A program made the translations under genes and the position numbers. A stretch of DNA of 15,538 nucleotides. It comes from an uncultured Pseudomonadota bacterium. Lineage in GTDB: Bacteria; Pseudomonadota; Gammaproteobacteria; Burkholderiales; Burkholderiaceae. Every line of letters starts with the position of its first letter. The stretch's first letter is position 1. The notes beneath the pieces are model-generated. The model ran no database searches and was not told the origin of the DNA. It saw only the letters and a list, made by a program, of their open reading frames with translations. The DNA lies in NCBI GenBank assembly GCA_946480245.1, contig CAMLIZ010000110.1:1-15538 (forward strand), given 5' to 3'. Below are positions 1 to 7,133 of the stretch, in pieces.

Positions 1-248
1 CCGAGATCGTCGCCAGCGTGCAGCGCGTGACCGACATCATCGGCGAGATCACCGCCGCCAGCGCCGAGCAGAGCAGCGGCATCGGCCAGGTGAACACCGC
101 CGTGACTCAGCTCGACCAGATGACGCAGCAGAACGCCGCGCTGGTGGAGCAAAGCGCGGCCGCCGCCGAGAGCCTGAAGGAGCAGGCGCACAAGCTGGCC
201 GGCATGGTGGCCACGTTCCAGCTGCACCAGGAAATGGCGCTCGCCTGA
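1..248 (+). CDS. Methyl-accepting chemotaxis protein, C-terminal fragment (cut by window edge)
   Basis: The reading frame is open from base 3 and ends at TGA 246-248, giving about 81 residues; the gene begins upstream of the window. The visible part is the end of an MCP cytoplasmic signalling helix. It shows a heptad-like, Ala/Gln/Glu/Ser-rich coiled coil with the typical stretches ITAASAEQSSGIGQVN and QMTQQNAALVEQSAAAAESL, where Glu/Gln pairs are the usual methylation sites. MCPs relay ligand sensing to CheA/CheW and so bias flagellar rotation. The protein ends in LHQEMALA with no NWETF-like pentapeptide for CheR/CheB tethering. The ligand-binding domain is outside the window, so the stimulus cannot be guessed. 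A strong terminator follows directly, so this gene is transcriptionally separate from its convergent neighbour. Confidence 0.93.
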   Translation, partial: EIVASVQRVTDIIGEITAASAEQSSGIGQVNTAVTQLDQMTQQNAALVEQSAAAAESLKEQAHKLAGMVATFQLHQEMALA

Positions 249-268
249 GCGTTGCCGCTGCAATGAAG

Positions 269-302
269 AACGCCTGGGTGCAGCCCAGGCGTTTTGCCTT
301 TT
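269..302 (+). terminator. Rho-independent terminator after the chemotaxis gene
   Basis: A perfect 10-bp stem, AACGCCTGGG (269-278) and CCCAGGCGTT (284-293), encloses a 5-base loop. It is followed on the plus strand by a T-rich run (GTTTTGCCTTTT, 291-302). It lies 21 bp past the MCP stop. Read on the minus strand, the same stem is followed by CTTCATT, so it may also weakly terminate the convergent aminopeptidase transcript, whose stop is at 319. Confidence 0.85.
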
Positions 303-318
303 GGCGGTGTGTGCGCTG

Positions 319-2127
319 TCAGATCGGCTGGGTGCGCGCGTTCAACCAGGCCAGCGCGTCGCCAGCGACCCGCGGCGCGAGACGCTCGCGCACCATCGCG
401 TGATACCGGTTCAGCCAGGCCAGCTCGTCCGCGCGCAGCAGCGAGCGCTCGATGCAGCGGGTGTCGATCGGGCACAAGGTCAGCGTCTCGAACTCGAGGA
501 ACTCGCCGAAGCTGCTGCCCTCGGCCGTGTCGGCCGGCACGTTGAGCACCAGGTTCTCGATGCGCACGCCCCACTGCCCGGGCCGGTACAGCCCGGGCTC
601 GACCGAGGTAATCATGCCGGGCTCCATCGCCATCGTGGCCTCGGGCACCGCCTTGGAGATGCTCTGCGGGCCCTCGTGCACGTTGAGGAAGTAGCCCACG
701 CCGTGGCCGGTGCCGTGGCCGTAGTCGAGGCCTTCGGCCCACAGTGGTGCACGCGCCAGTGCGTCCAGCATCGGCGACAAGGTGCCACGCGGGAAGCGCG
801 CGCGCGACAGCGCCATCGTGGCCTTGAGCACCAGCGTGAAGTCGCGCCGGTGCGCGGCGCTCAGCGTGCCGATGCCCCACACGCGCGTGATGTCGGTGGT
901 GCCGCCGAGGTACTGGCCGCCGGAGTCGATCAGCAGCAGGCCGTCGCCCTCGATCACCGCGTGCGATTCGGCGGTGGCGCGGTAGTGCGGCATCGCGCCG
1001 TTGGCATTGAAGCCGGCGATGGTGGGAAAGCTCAGGCCCACGAAGCCTGCGCGTCGTGCGCGCGCGGCGCTCAGGCGCTCGTCGAGCGTGAGCTCGGTGA
1101 TGCGCTCGCGCCCCAGCGCCTGCTCGAACCAGGCATAGAACTCGCACATCGCCGCGCCGTCCTCGGCCATCGCCTCGCGCACGAAGGCCGCCTCGGCCGG
1201 CGTCTTGCGGCTCTTGGCGAGCGTGCTCGGATTGATCTGCTCGACGAGCGTCACGCCCACCGGCACATGCTCGCGCAGCCCGAAGGTGACGCGCTTGGGA
1301 TCGATCAGCAGGCGGCTGCCGGCGGGCAGCGACGCCAGCGCGTGCGGCGCCTCGGTGTAGGGCGCCACGCGCACGCCGTCGGCCTGCAACGCGGCCTGCA
1401 ACGCGGCGTCGATCTTGCCCGGTGCCACATGCAGCGTGGCCTGTGTGGCGTCGATCAGCGCATGCGCCAGGAACACCGGGTTGTAGCTGACGTCGCTGCC
1501 GCGCAGGTTGAACAGCCACGCGATGTCGTCGACCGTGGACACGAAGTGGTGCGTGGCACCGGCGCGTGCCATCGCCTGGCGCACCGCGGTCAGCTTGTCT
1601 GCACGCGTCACCGCGGCCTGCGGCGCGCGGTGCTCGAACACGGGCTGCGCCGGCAGCGGCGGGCGGTCGGGCCACACGGCGTCGAGCAGGTCGAGATCGG
1701 TGCGCAGCGAGATGTCGGCCCTGTCCAGCGCGGCATGCAACTGGTGCGCTGCGGCCAGGCCCAGCACCTGCCCGTCGACCGCCAGCGTGTCGCCGGCCTT
1801 CAGCTGCTGCACGATCCAGTCGATGTGGTGCGCGGCGGCAGAGGTGGGGATCTTCACCAGCTGCAGCCCGCTGCCGTCCAGCTGTGCGGCGGCTTGTTCC
1901 CAGTAGCGGCTGTCGGCAAACAGCGCCCCGCCACTGCGCGTGACCACCAGCGTGCCGGCCGAGCCGGTGAAGCCGGACAGCCACTCGCGGCCCTGCCAGC
2001 GCTCGGGCAGGTACTCGCTCAAGTGCGGGTCGCTCGATGGCACCAGCACGGCCTGCACGTCGCGCTCTTTCAGTGCCTCACGCAGGCGGTCAAGGCGGAG
2101 GCGGTGCGGCGAGGTGCGGGTGTCCAT
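319..2127 (-). CDS. pepP: Xaa-Pro aminopeptidase (aminopeptidase P, M24B family, long three-domain form)
   Basis: A 602-residue metallopeptidase predicted to remove the N-terminal residue from peptides whose second residue is proline, in the cytoplasm. Residues 1-160 and about 165-310 look like two creatinase-type N-terminal domains; about 311-540 is the pita-bread catalytic domain, followed by a C-terminal extension. All five expected dinuclear metal ligands are visible: D401 (LLIDSGGQY), D412 (GTTDITR), H475 (HGTGHGVG), E510 (SVEPGLY) and E524 (VRIENLV). The probable shuttle histidines H381 (MPHYR) and H484 (NVHEGPQ) are also present. At about 600 residues it matches the long form typified by human XPNPEP1 rather than the roughly 440-residue E. 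coli PepP, so the symbol is used loosely. The start at MDTRTS is chosen because the frame upstream (to 2298) runs into ndh and has no family resemblance. No good Shine-Dalgarno is seen. It is probably the last gene of the minus-strand run. Confidence 0.93.
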   Translation of the reverse strand: MDTRTSPHRLRLDRLREALKERDVQAVLVPSSDPHLSEYLPERWQGREWLSGFTGSAGTLVVTRSGGALFADSRYWEQAAAQLDGSGLQLVKIPTSAAAHHIDWIVQQLKAGDTLAVDGQVLGLAAAHQLHAALDRADISLRTDLDLLDAVWPDRPPLPAQPVFEHRAPQAAVTRADKLTAVRQAMARAGATHHFVSTVDDIAWLFNLRGSDVSYNPVFLAHALIDATQATLHVAPGKIDAALQAALQADGVRVAPYTEAPHALASLPAGSRLLIDPKRVTFGLREHVPVGVTLVEQINPSTLAKSRKTPAEAAFVREAMAEDGAAMCEFYAWFEQALGRERITELTLDERLSAARARRAGFVGLSFPTIAGFNANGAMPHYRATAESHAVIEGDGLLLIDSGGQYLGGTTDITRVWGIGTLSAAHRRDFTLVLKATMALSRARFPRGTLSPMLDALARAPLWAEGLDYGHGTGHGVGYFLNVHEGPQSISKAVPEATMAMEPGMITSVEPGLYRPGQWGVRIENLVLNVPADTAEGSSFGEFLEFETLTLCPIDTRCIERSLLRADELAWLNRYHAMVRERLAPRVAGDALAWLNARTQPI

Positions 2128-2206
2128 GGCGGGTGTCGCTTTGGCAGTGCAGGCGGTTGCGATGCCGGGTGGGCGCGCGGCCTGCGGTGAAGGGGTGGCG
2201 TCGATT

Positions 2207-3601
2207 CTAGGCGGCGCTGTTGTGCGAGGCGGCCGGCCTGTCTGCGGCGGCAGCAGGGAGTTGGCCGCGTACTTCGGGTTGGGCCACCACGCGTGCATGG
2301 CGCTCGAAAGTCCAGTACGACCACGCCCAGTCGATCAGCACGATCAGCCGGTTGCGAAAGCCGATCAGGAAGTACACGTGGGCAAAGAGCCAGAACAGCC
2401 AGGCGAAGTAGCCCGACCACTTCAGCTGTCCCAGCCCCGGCACGCCCAGCTGCACCACCGCCGCCTTGCGCCCGATGGTAGCCAGCGAGCCGTAGTCCAC
2501 ATAGCGGAAGCGCTGCACCGGCTCGTCGCGCAGCCGGTGCAGCAGGTTGCGCGCCGCCAGCCGGCCCATCTGCTTGGCGGCGGGGCTCACGCCGGGCACC
2601 GGCTTGGGTTCGCCGCGGCCGTAGCTGCGCGCGGCGGCCAGATCCCCGATCACGCTGATCTCGGGGTGGCCGGCGATCGTGAGGTCGGGCTCCACCACCA
2701 CGCGCCCGGCACGATCGAGTACCGCACCGGCGGTGTCGGCCAGGGCACGGCCCAGCGGCGAGGCCGCCACGCCGGCGGCCCACAACACCGTGCGGGCCTC
2801 GATGCGCTGCAGCCCACGGCCCGGGCGGGCCAGGTCCTCGTAGCTGACGCCTTGGTCGTCGATCCCGCTCACGCGGCAGCGCGTGCGCACCTCCACGCCC
2901 AGGCGTTCGAGCTGGCGCTGCGCGCTGGCCGACAGCGAGGGCTCGAACGCGCCCAGCAGCCGGTCGGCGCCCTCCAGCAGCACCACCTGCGCGCGGCGCG
3001 AGTCGATGCGGTGGAACTCCTCGGGCAAGGTGTGGCGCGCGATCTCCACCAGCGCACCGGCCAGTTCCACGCCGGTGGGGCCGCCGCCGATCACCACGAA
3101 CTGCAGCCAGCGCTGCGCCTCCACAGCGTCGGTGCAGCGCTCGGCCTGCTCGAAGGCGCCGATGATGCGCGCACGGATGTCGAACGCGTCGGCCAGCGTC
3201 TTGAGCCCCGGCGCATGGCGCTGCCACTCGTCGTGGCCGAAGTAGCTGTGCGTGGCGCCCGCCGCCACGATCAGGTGGTCGTAGGGCAGGCGCTGGCCGT
3301 CGTCGAGCAGCACCTCGCGGGCCTTCGCGTCGATGGAGGTGACTTCGGCGCGCAGCACCGTGAGGTTGCCACGTCCGATCTGGCGCCGCAGGATGTGGCG
3401 GATCGGCCCCGACACCGCCGGCGCGCTCACGTTGGCGGTGGCCACCTGGTACAGCAGCGGTTGGAACAGGTGGTGGTTGGTGCGGTCCACCAGCGTCACG
3501 TCGACCGGTGCGCGCGACAGCAGGCGCACCGCCTCCAGGCCGCCGAAGCCGCAGCCGATCAGCAGCACGCGCGGGCGCTGGTGGGATGTCGAAGGGGTCA
3601 T
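2207..3601 (-). CDS. ndh: Type II NADH dehydrogenase (NDH-2), FAD-dependent
   Basis: A 464-residue flavoprotein that passes electrons from NADH to quinone at the inner face of the cytoplasmic membrane without pumping protons. The first Rossmann motif is at 13-24 (LLIGCGFGGLEA, FAD) and the second at 168-181 (FVVIGGGPTGVELA, NADH). The FAD-contact segment SVIGDLAA is at 316-323, and the conserved GVSPAAKQMG (337-346) and GSLATIGRKAAV (371-382) blocks are typical of NDH-2. The C-terminal stretch of about 395-432, rich in Trp, Phe and Leu, fits the membrane-anchoring region of this family. A Pro/Ala-rich tail follows (449-464). The start MTPSTS is preferred because it sits just before the Rossmann fold and has an AAGAGG Shine-Dalgarno about 10 bases upstream. 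The gap to the upstream TAXI gene is 31 bp, so cotranscription is likely. Confidence 0.94.
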   Translation of the reverse strand: MTPSTSHQRPRVLLIGCGFGGLEAVRLLSRAPVDVTLVDRTNHHLFQPLLYQVATANVSAPAVSGPIRHILRRQIGRGNLTVLRAEVTSIDAKAREVLLDDGQRLPYDHLIVAAGATHSYFGHDEWQRHAPGLKTLADAFDIRARIIGAFEQAERCTDAVEAQRWLQFVVIGGGPTGVELAGALVEIARHTLPEEFHRIDSRRAQVVLLEGADRLLGAFEPSLSASAQRQLERLGVEVRTRCRVSGIDDQGVSYEDLARPGRGLQRIEARTVLWAAGVAASPLGRALADTAGAVLDRAGRVVVEPDLTIAGHPEISVIGDLAAARSYGRGEPKPVPGVSPAAKQMGRLAARNLLHRLRDEPVQRFRYVDYGSLATIGRKAAVVQLGVPGLGQLKWSGYFAWLFWLFAHVYFLIGFRNRLIVLIDWAWSYWTFERHARVVAQPEVRGQLPAAAADRPAASHNSAA

Positions 3602-3632
3602 GTTCGTTATGCCTCTTGTGGGGGTCTGCGCC

Positions 3633-5003
3633 TCAGGCGGCCGGCGTTCCAGCCAGGCCGGCCAGCCGGTTGCGCACCATCTGGATGTGCGTGCGCAGCG
3701 CATACAACTCGTCCGCATAGCTCAGCGGCACGGGGATGCGAAGCACCTTGGCCTCGATGTCGTCGAGGCGCCGGCTCAGGTCGCCGGCCGGCGTGCTGCC
3801 TTCTTCCTCCTCGATCTCGCGCAACTGCCCATACCAGCGGAACACGCGCGAGCGGATGCGGAACTCCACCAGCGGAGGCACCACGCGCGACAGCGGGATC
3901 AGCAAGGTGACGATCGACAGCAGCACCACCCACATGCGGTCCACCAGGTTGGCCAGCCAGAACGGCAGGTAGCGCTGCAGCCAGGGCTCGCCGCGCGCGT
4001 ACACCCGTTCGGCCTCGGGGTGCAGCGGGCGCTCGCTGTCGCGCGCGTTCGGGAAGTCGCCCTTGCGCTGGAACCAGCCGGCGCCGCCGTGCACCTGCTC
4101 GGCCGCCTGCACGAACAACTGCACCAGCGCCGGGTGCAGGCTGGCGCGTGCCACGAGCGTGGCCTTGGGCGCCACCAGGTGCACGTCCTGCGGCGGCAGG
4201 TCGCCCGCCAGGTCCACCACGCCGCGCGGCAGCGTCACCGGCGTGAGGAACGGAAAGCGCCGCGCATAGGCCTCGGCCTGCGCAAAGTCGAAGAGCTCGA
4301 TGCCTGGTGTCTGAAGCAGCATCTGCACCATCAGCGACTCCGGCGCCGAGGCGAACACCAGCGCGTCGGTCTTGCCGTCGAGCAGGCTCACGACGGCCGG
4401 CGTCTGGTCGTCATGCAACTGCGTGAGCGTGGCCGGGTCGATGCGGTTGGCTTCGAGCAGGCGGCGCATCAGCACGGGCACGCCGCTGCCGCGTGCGCCG
4501 GTGTTGATGCGCCAGCCGGGCAGTTGCGACAGGCTGGTCAGCCGCGGTGCCTTCAGCAGGCGCTGCGCCGAGTCGGCACGGTAGAACAGCCACACCGGCT
4601 CGTAGAACATGTTGCCCAGTGACCGCAGGCGGTCGTCGGCCGTCTCGTCGTCGGTGGCCGGCTGCGTGCGGCGCAGTTCGTCGGCGCCGCCCTGCACGAA
4701 GGCCAGGTCCACCTTGCCCTCGCGCAGCAGCTTCAGGTTCTCGCCGGCGCCATGCGTGGGCCGCAGCTCCACGCGGATGCCGTGGCGCGCCAGCTGTGCG
4801 GCGTAGCGCTTGCCGAACTCGGCATACGCGCCCTGGTCCACGCCGGTGGCCAGCACCACGTGGCGCGGCGGCTGCGGGTCCAGCACCCGGTAGGCGGCGG
4901 CCAGCAGCAGCAGCGCCACCAGCACGAACGGCGCCGCCGTGAGCGCGAAGTCGCGGAACGCGGTGAGCGAGAAGCGCAGGTGGGGCAGGGGCGGGCGACG
5001 CAT
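3633..5003 (-). CDS. TAXI-family solute-binding protein, anchored at both ends of its periplasmic domain
   Basis: A 456-residue protein of the TAXI type (TRAP-associated extracytoplasmic immunogenic). The binding fold begins with the typical LATGVDQGAYAEFGKRYA (51-68) and runs on through GAGENLKLLREGKVDLAFVQGG (86-107 region) and GWRINTGARGSGVPVLMRRLLE (163-184 region). There is a hydrophobic segment at about 23-38 with no evident cleavage site and a second at about 355-378. A charged tail of about 75 residues follows, including an acidic REIEEEEGS stretch and helix-forming sequence at 409-450. The likely topology is inner-membrane anchor, periplasmic binding domain, second membrane helix and cytoplasmic tail. 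No TRAP permease gene (fused DctQM type) lies in the window, so it is an orphan here. Such proteins usually bind small organic acids or amino acids, but the ligand cannot be told. It is the first gene of the minus-strand run, divergent from the response regulator. Confidence 0.85.
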   Translation of the reverse strand: MRRPPLPHLRFSLTAFRDFALTAAPFVLVALLLLAAAYRVLDPQPPRHVVLATGVDQGAYAEFGKRYAAQLARHGIRVELRPTHGAGENLKLLREGKVDLAFVQGGADELRRTQPATDDETADDRLRSLGNMFYEPVWLFYRADSAQRLLKAPRLTSLSQLPGWRINTGARGSGVPVLMRRLLEANRIDPATLTQLHDDQTPAVVSLLDGKTDALVFASAPESLMVQMLLQTPGIELFDFAQAEAYARRFPFLTPVTLPRGVVDLAGDLPPQDVHLVAPKATLVARASLHPALVQLFVQAAEQVHGGAGWFQRKGDFPNARDSERPLHPEAERVYARGEPWLQRYLPFWLANLVDRMWVVLLSIVTLLIPLSRVVPPLVEFRIRSRVFRWYGQLREIEEEEGSTPAGDLSRRLDDIEAKVLRIPVPLSYADELYALRTHIQMVRNRLAGLAGTPAA

Positions 5004-5057
5004 GGAGCGCAACGATAACCCCGTTGTATCCTCGTTCGCTGGTGTCCCGGAGGTCTG
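5004..5057. promoter_or_regulatory. Divergent intergenic region between the TAXI gene and the two-component operon
   Basis: These 54 bp must hold the 5' signals of both divergent transcripts unless promoters lie inside the coding regions. An imperfect inverted repeat is visible: AACGATAAC (5011-5019) faces GTTGTATCCTCGTT (5023-5036), with the AACGA/TCGTT ends and the AAC/GTT inner edges matching. It is AT-richer than its surroundings and could hold -10 elements or an operator, but no convincing -35/-10 pair can be assigned on either strand. Confidence 0.4.
5049..5053 (+). promoter_or_regulatory. Shine-Dalgarno of the response regulator gene
   Basis: GGAGG lies 4 bases before the ATG at 5058. 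It supports that start as the first codon of the receiver domain (MRLLLVEDD). Confidence 0.7.
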
Positions 5058-5738
5058 ATGCGACTGCTGCTGGTGGAAGACGACCGCATGATCGGCAGCA
5101 CGCTGCGCCAGGCGTTGCGGCTGGAAGGGCAGGCGGTGGATTGGGTGTACGACGCGCAGGCGGCGGCCACGTCGCTGGCCAGCGAGCGCTTCGACCTGGT
5201 GCTGCTCGATCTCGGCCTGCCGCCCGCGCCACGCTACGCCAGCGGGCTCGACGTGCTGCGCGAGCTGCGTGCGCGCGGCGACGACACGCCCGTGATCGTG
5301 CTCACCGCGCGCGACGGGCTGGACGATCGCGTGGCCGGGCTCGACGCCGGTGCCGACGACTATCTCGTGAAGCCCTTCGAGCTCGACGAGCTGAACGCGC
5401 GCATGCGTGCCGTGCTGCGCCGTCACACCGGCCGTGCGGCGCCCACGCTGGAGTTCGAAGGCGTGGTGCTCGCCCCGGCCACGCGCCAGGTCACGCGCGA
5501 CGGCGATCCGGTGCTGCTGTCGGCGCGCGAGTTCGCGCTGCTCGAGGCGCTGATGCAACGGCCCGGCGCGATCCTGTCGCGCGCGCAGCTCGAGGACCGG
5601 CTCTACGGCTGGGGCGAAGAGGTGGAGAGCAACACCGTCTCGGTGTACATCCACCAGCTGCGCCGCAAGCTCGGGGCCGACTTCATCCGCAACATGCGCG
5701 GCGTCGGCTACTTCGTGGGCAAGCGCGAGCCGCGATGA
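5058..5738 (+). CDS. OmpR/PhoB-family response regulator (QseB/TctD/PmrA-like)
   Basis: A 226-residue DNA-binding response regulator. The receiver domain (1-120) shows the acidic pair D8/D9, phospho-acceptor D51 (VLLDLGLP), T83 (VLTAR) and K105 (LVKPF). The winged-helix output domain (about 128-222) shows LSAREFALLEALMQRPG, the recognition-helix region SNTVSVYIHQLRRKLG and the wing RNMRGVGYFV. Members activate or repress genes by binding direct repeats spaced about 11 bp apart. The loop after D51 is longer than usual: PPAPRYASG stands where relatives have about P-x-x-x-G, roughly four extra residues. The gene overlaps the kinase gene by 4 bp (ATGA), so the two are translationally coupled and form a cognate pair. 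QseB, TctD and PmrA cannot be told apart from sequence reading alone, so no symbol is given. Confidence 0.94.
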   Translation: MRLLLVEDDRMIGSTLRQALRLEGQAVDWVYDAQAAATSLASERFDLVLLDLGLPPAPRYASGLDVLRELRARGDDTPVIVLTARDGLDDRVAGLDAGADDYLVKPFELDELNARMRAVLRRHTGRAAPTLEFEGVVLAPATRQVTRDGDPVLLSAREFALLEALMQRPGAILSRAQLEDRLYGWGEEVESNTVSVYIHQLRRKLGADFIRNMRGVGYFVGKREPR

Positions 5739-7054
5739 AGTCGATCCGCACGCGCCTGCTGGTGTCGCTGCTGGCCGTGCTGCTGCTGGCCGCGGCGGTG
5801 TTGGCCGGCGTGACCTACCGCAATGCGCTCAGCGAGGCCGAGGCGCTGTTCGACTACCAGCTGCGGCAGATGGCGCTGTCCTTGCGCGACCAGGGCGAGA
5901 TCGCACCCGACCAGGCCAATGCGCTGGCCGACACCGGGCTCGATTTCGTCGTGCAGATCTGGACCATGGACGGCCGCACCATCTATGCGTCGCAGCCGCA
6001 CGCCGCGCTGCCGGCGCGGGCGGTGCTGGGCTTTGCCGACGTGAGCGTGCAGGGCCAGGTGTGGCGCACCTTCGGCACCGCGGCCGGCCTGCGCGTGATC
6101 CAGGTGGCGCAGCCGCGCGCGATTCGCTCGCGGCTGGCGGCGCAGGCGGCGTTTCGCGCGGTGCTGCCGCTGCTGCTGGCCGCGCCGGTGCTGGCGCTGA
6201 TCATGGGCTGGCTGGTCACCGCCACGCTCAAGCCGCTGTCGCGCGTGTCGCGCGAGGTGATGGCGCGCGGTGCCGACGCCCTGAGCCCGCTGCCGGCCGC
6301 CGGCCTGCCCGACGAGGTGGCGCCGCTGGTGGGCTCGCTCAACCTGCTGCTCGAGCGCCTGTCGCAGGCCTTCGATGCGCAGCGCGCGTTCGTGGCCGAT
6401 GCGGCGCACGAGCTGCGCTCGCCGCTCACCGCGCTCAAGCTGCAGGTGCAGCTGCTGCGCCGCGCACCGGATGCAGCGGCGCGCGAGGAGGCCACCGCCG
6501 CCTTGCAGGCAGGCGTGGAGCGTGCCACGCGGCTGGTGGAGCAGCTGCTCACGCTGGCGCGCAACGAGCCCGGTGCGCGGCCCGAGACCTTTGCACGAGT
6601 GGACCTCGCCGAGGCCGTGCGCCAGGGCCTGGTCGACGTGGCGCCGCTGGCCGATGCGCGCGGCACGCAGCTGGAGCTGGATGCGCCCGAGCCGGTGCCG
6701 GTGCAAGGCGATGCCACCGCGCTCACCGCGCTGGCGCGCAACCTGGCGGACAACGCTGTGCGCTACGCGCCGGCCGGTGCGCGCGTGTGCGTGCAGGTGC
6801 GCGGCGACGCACGGGGGCCCTTGCTGATCGTGGACGACAGCGGCCAGGGCATCGCGCCGCGCGAGCGCGAGCGCGTGTTCGACCGCTTCTGGCGCCGCGA
6901 GGCCAGCGCCGCCACCACCGCGGGCACCGGTCTGGGCATGGCGATCGTCAAGAGCGTGGCCGAGCGTCACGGCGCGCAGGTGACGCTGGGCGACGCGCCG
7001 CTGGGCGGGCTGCGCGTGCAGGTGCGCTTCGCGCCGCCGGATGGCGCGGCTTAA
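5735..7054 (+). CDS. Two-component sensor histidine kinase (QseC/TctE-like)
   Basis: A 439-residue inner-membrane kinase that phosphorylates the preceding regulator. Membrane helices lie at about 8-26 and 143-164, bracketing a periplasmic sensor of about 115 residues. Its start, EAEALFDYQLRQMALSLRDQ, resembles the 2CSK_N sensor domain of TctE/QseC relatives. A short HAMP-like linker follows the second helix. The dimerisation/phospho-acceptor helix carries H225 (ADAAHELRSPLTAL), and the ATPase domain has the N box NLADNAVRYAP (336-346), the G1 box DDSGQGI (367-373) and the G2 box GTGLGMAIV (397-405). All key residues are present, so it should be active. The start ATG overlaps the regulator's stop codon, and the frame upstream of it is only a shadow of the regulator gene. 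The ligand is unknown. Confidence 0.94.
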   Translation: MKSIRTRLLVSLLAVLLLAAAVLAGVTYRNALSEAEALFDYQLRQMALSLRDQGEIAPDQANALADTGLDFVVQIWTMDGRTIYASQPHAALPARAVLGFADVSVQGQVWRTFGTAAGLRVIQVAQPRAIRSRLAAQAAFRAVLPLLLAAPVLALIMGWLVTATLKPLSRVSREVMARGADALSPLPAAGLPDEVAPLVGSLNLLLERLSQAFDAQRAFVADAAHELRSPLTALKLQVQLLRRAPDAAAREEATAALQAGVERATRLVEQLLTLARNEPGARPETFARVDLAEAVRQGLVDVAPLADARGTQLELDAPEPVPVQGDATALTALARNLADNAVRYAPAGARVCVQVRGDARGPLLIVDDSGQGIAPRERERVFDRFWRREASAATTAGTGLGMAIVKSVAERHGAQVTLGDAPLGGLRVQVRFAPPDGAA

Positions 7055-7088
7055 CTTTCGCTTCATCCTGGGCTAACGCTGGCCTCAT
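7050..7088 (+). promoter_or_regulatory. Four 11-bp-phased hexamer repeats, candidate response-regulator binding site
   Basis: Hexamers CTTAAC (7050), CTTCAT (7061), GCTAAC (7072) and CCTCAT (7083) start exactly 11 bp apart, so the array is also two diverged 22-bp direct repeats matching at 14 of 22 positions. It overlaps the kinase stop codon and lies upstream of the protease gene. OmpR/PhoB-family regulators bind such direct repeats, and PmrA/QseB boxes are of the form YTTAAK-N5-YTTAAK. The first pair (CTTAAC-N5-CTTCAT) resembles this with mismatches. The regulatory role is inferred. Confidence 0.45.
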
Positions 7089-7120
7089 CGGGGCGGTTCA
7101 ACATGACCGTCATCCGTCAA

Positions 7121-7126
7121 GAGGAG
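7121..7126 (+). promoter_or_regulatory. Shine-Dalgarno of the Do-family protease gene
   Basis: GAGGAG with a 7-base spacer to the ATG at 7134 fixes this start. A different-frame ATG at 7103 has no such site and lies inside the small palindrome ATGAC-C-GTCAT (7103-7113). Confidence 0.8.
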
Positions 7127-7133
7127 TCACAGC

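Noticed and set aside
301..2190. A 629-codon plus-strand frame opposite the aminopeptidase gene.
   Set aside because: The minus strand encodes a full aminopeptidase P with all metal ligands; the plus-strand product is shadow-like and unrelated to any family I recognise.
2128..2298. N-terminal extension of the aminopeptidase to the upstream ATG at 2298.
   Set aside because: It would overlap ndh, and its Pro/Ala/Arg-rich residues do not resemble the family N-terminus, which begins at MDTRTS.
5708..7066. A 452-codon minus-strand frame opposite the histidine kinase gene.
   Set aside because: The kinase motifs on the plus strand are complete; this product is a His/Arg/Gln-rich shadow.
7103..7113. 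The perfect palindrome ATGAC-C-GTCAT in the protease leader as an operator.
   Set aside because: It has only 5-bp arms and lies close to the Shine-Dalgarno, with no second copy in the window; too short to separate from chance.
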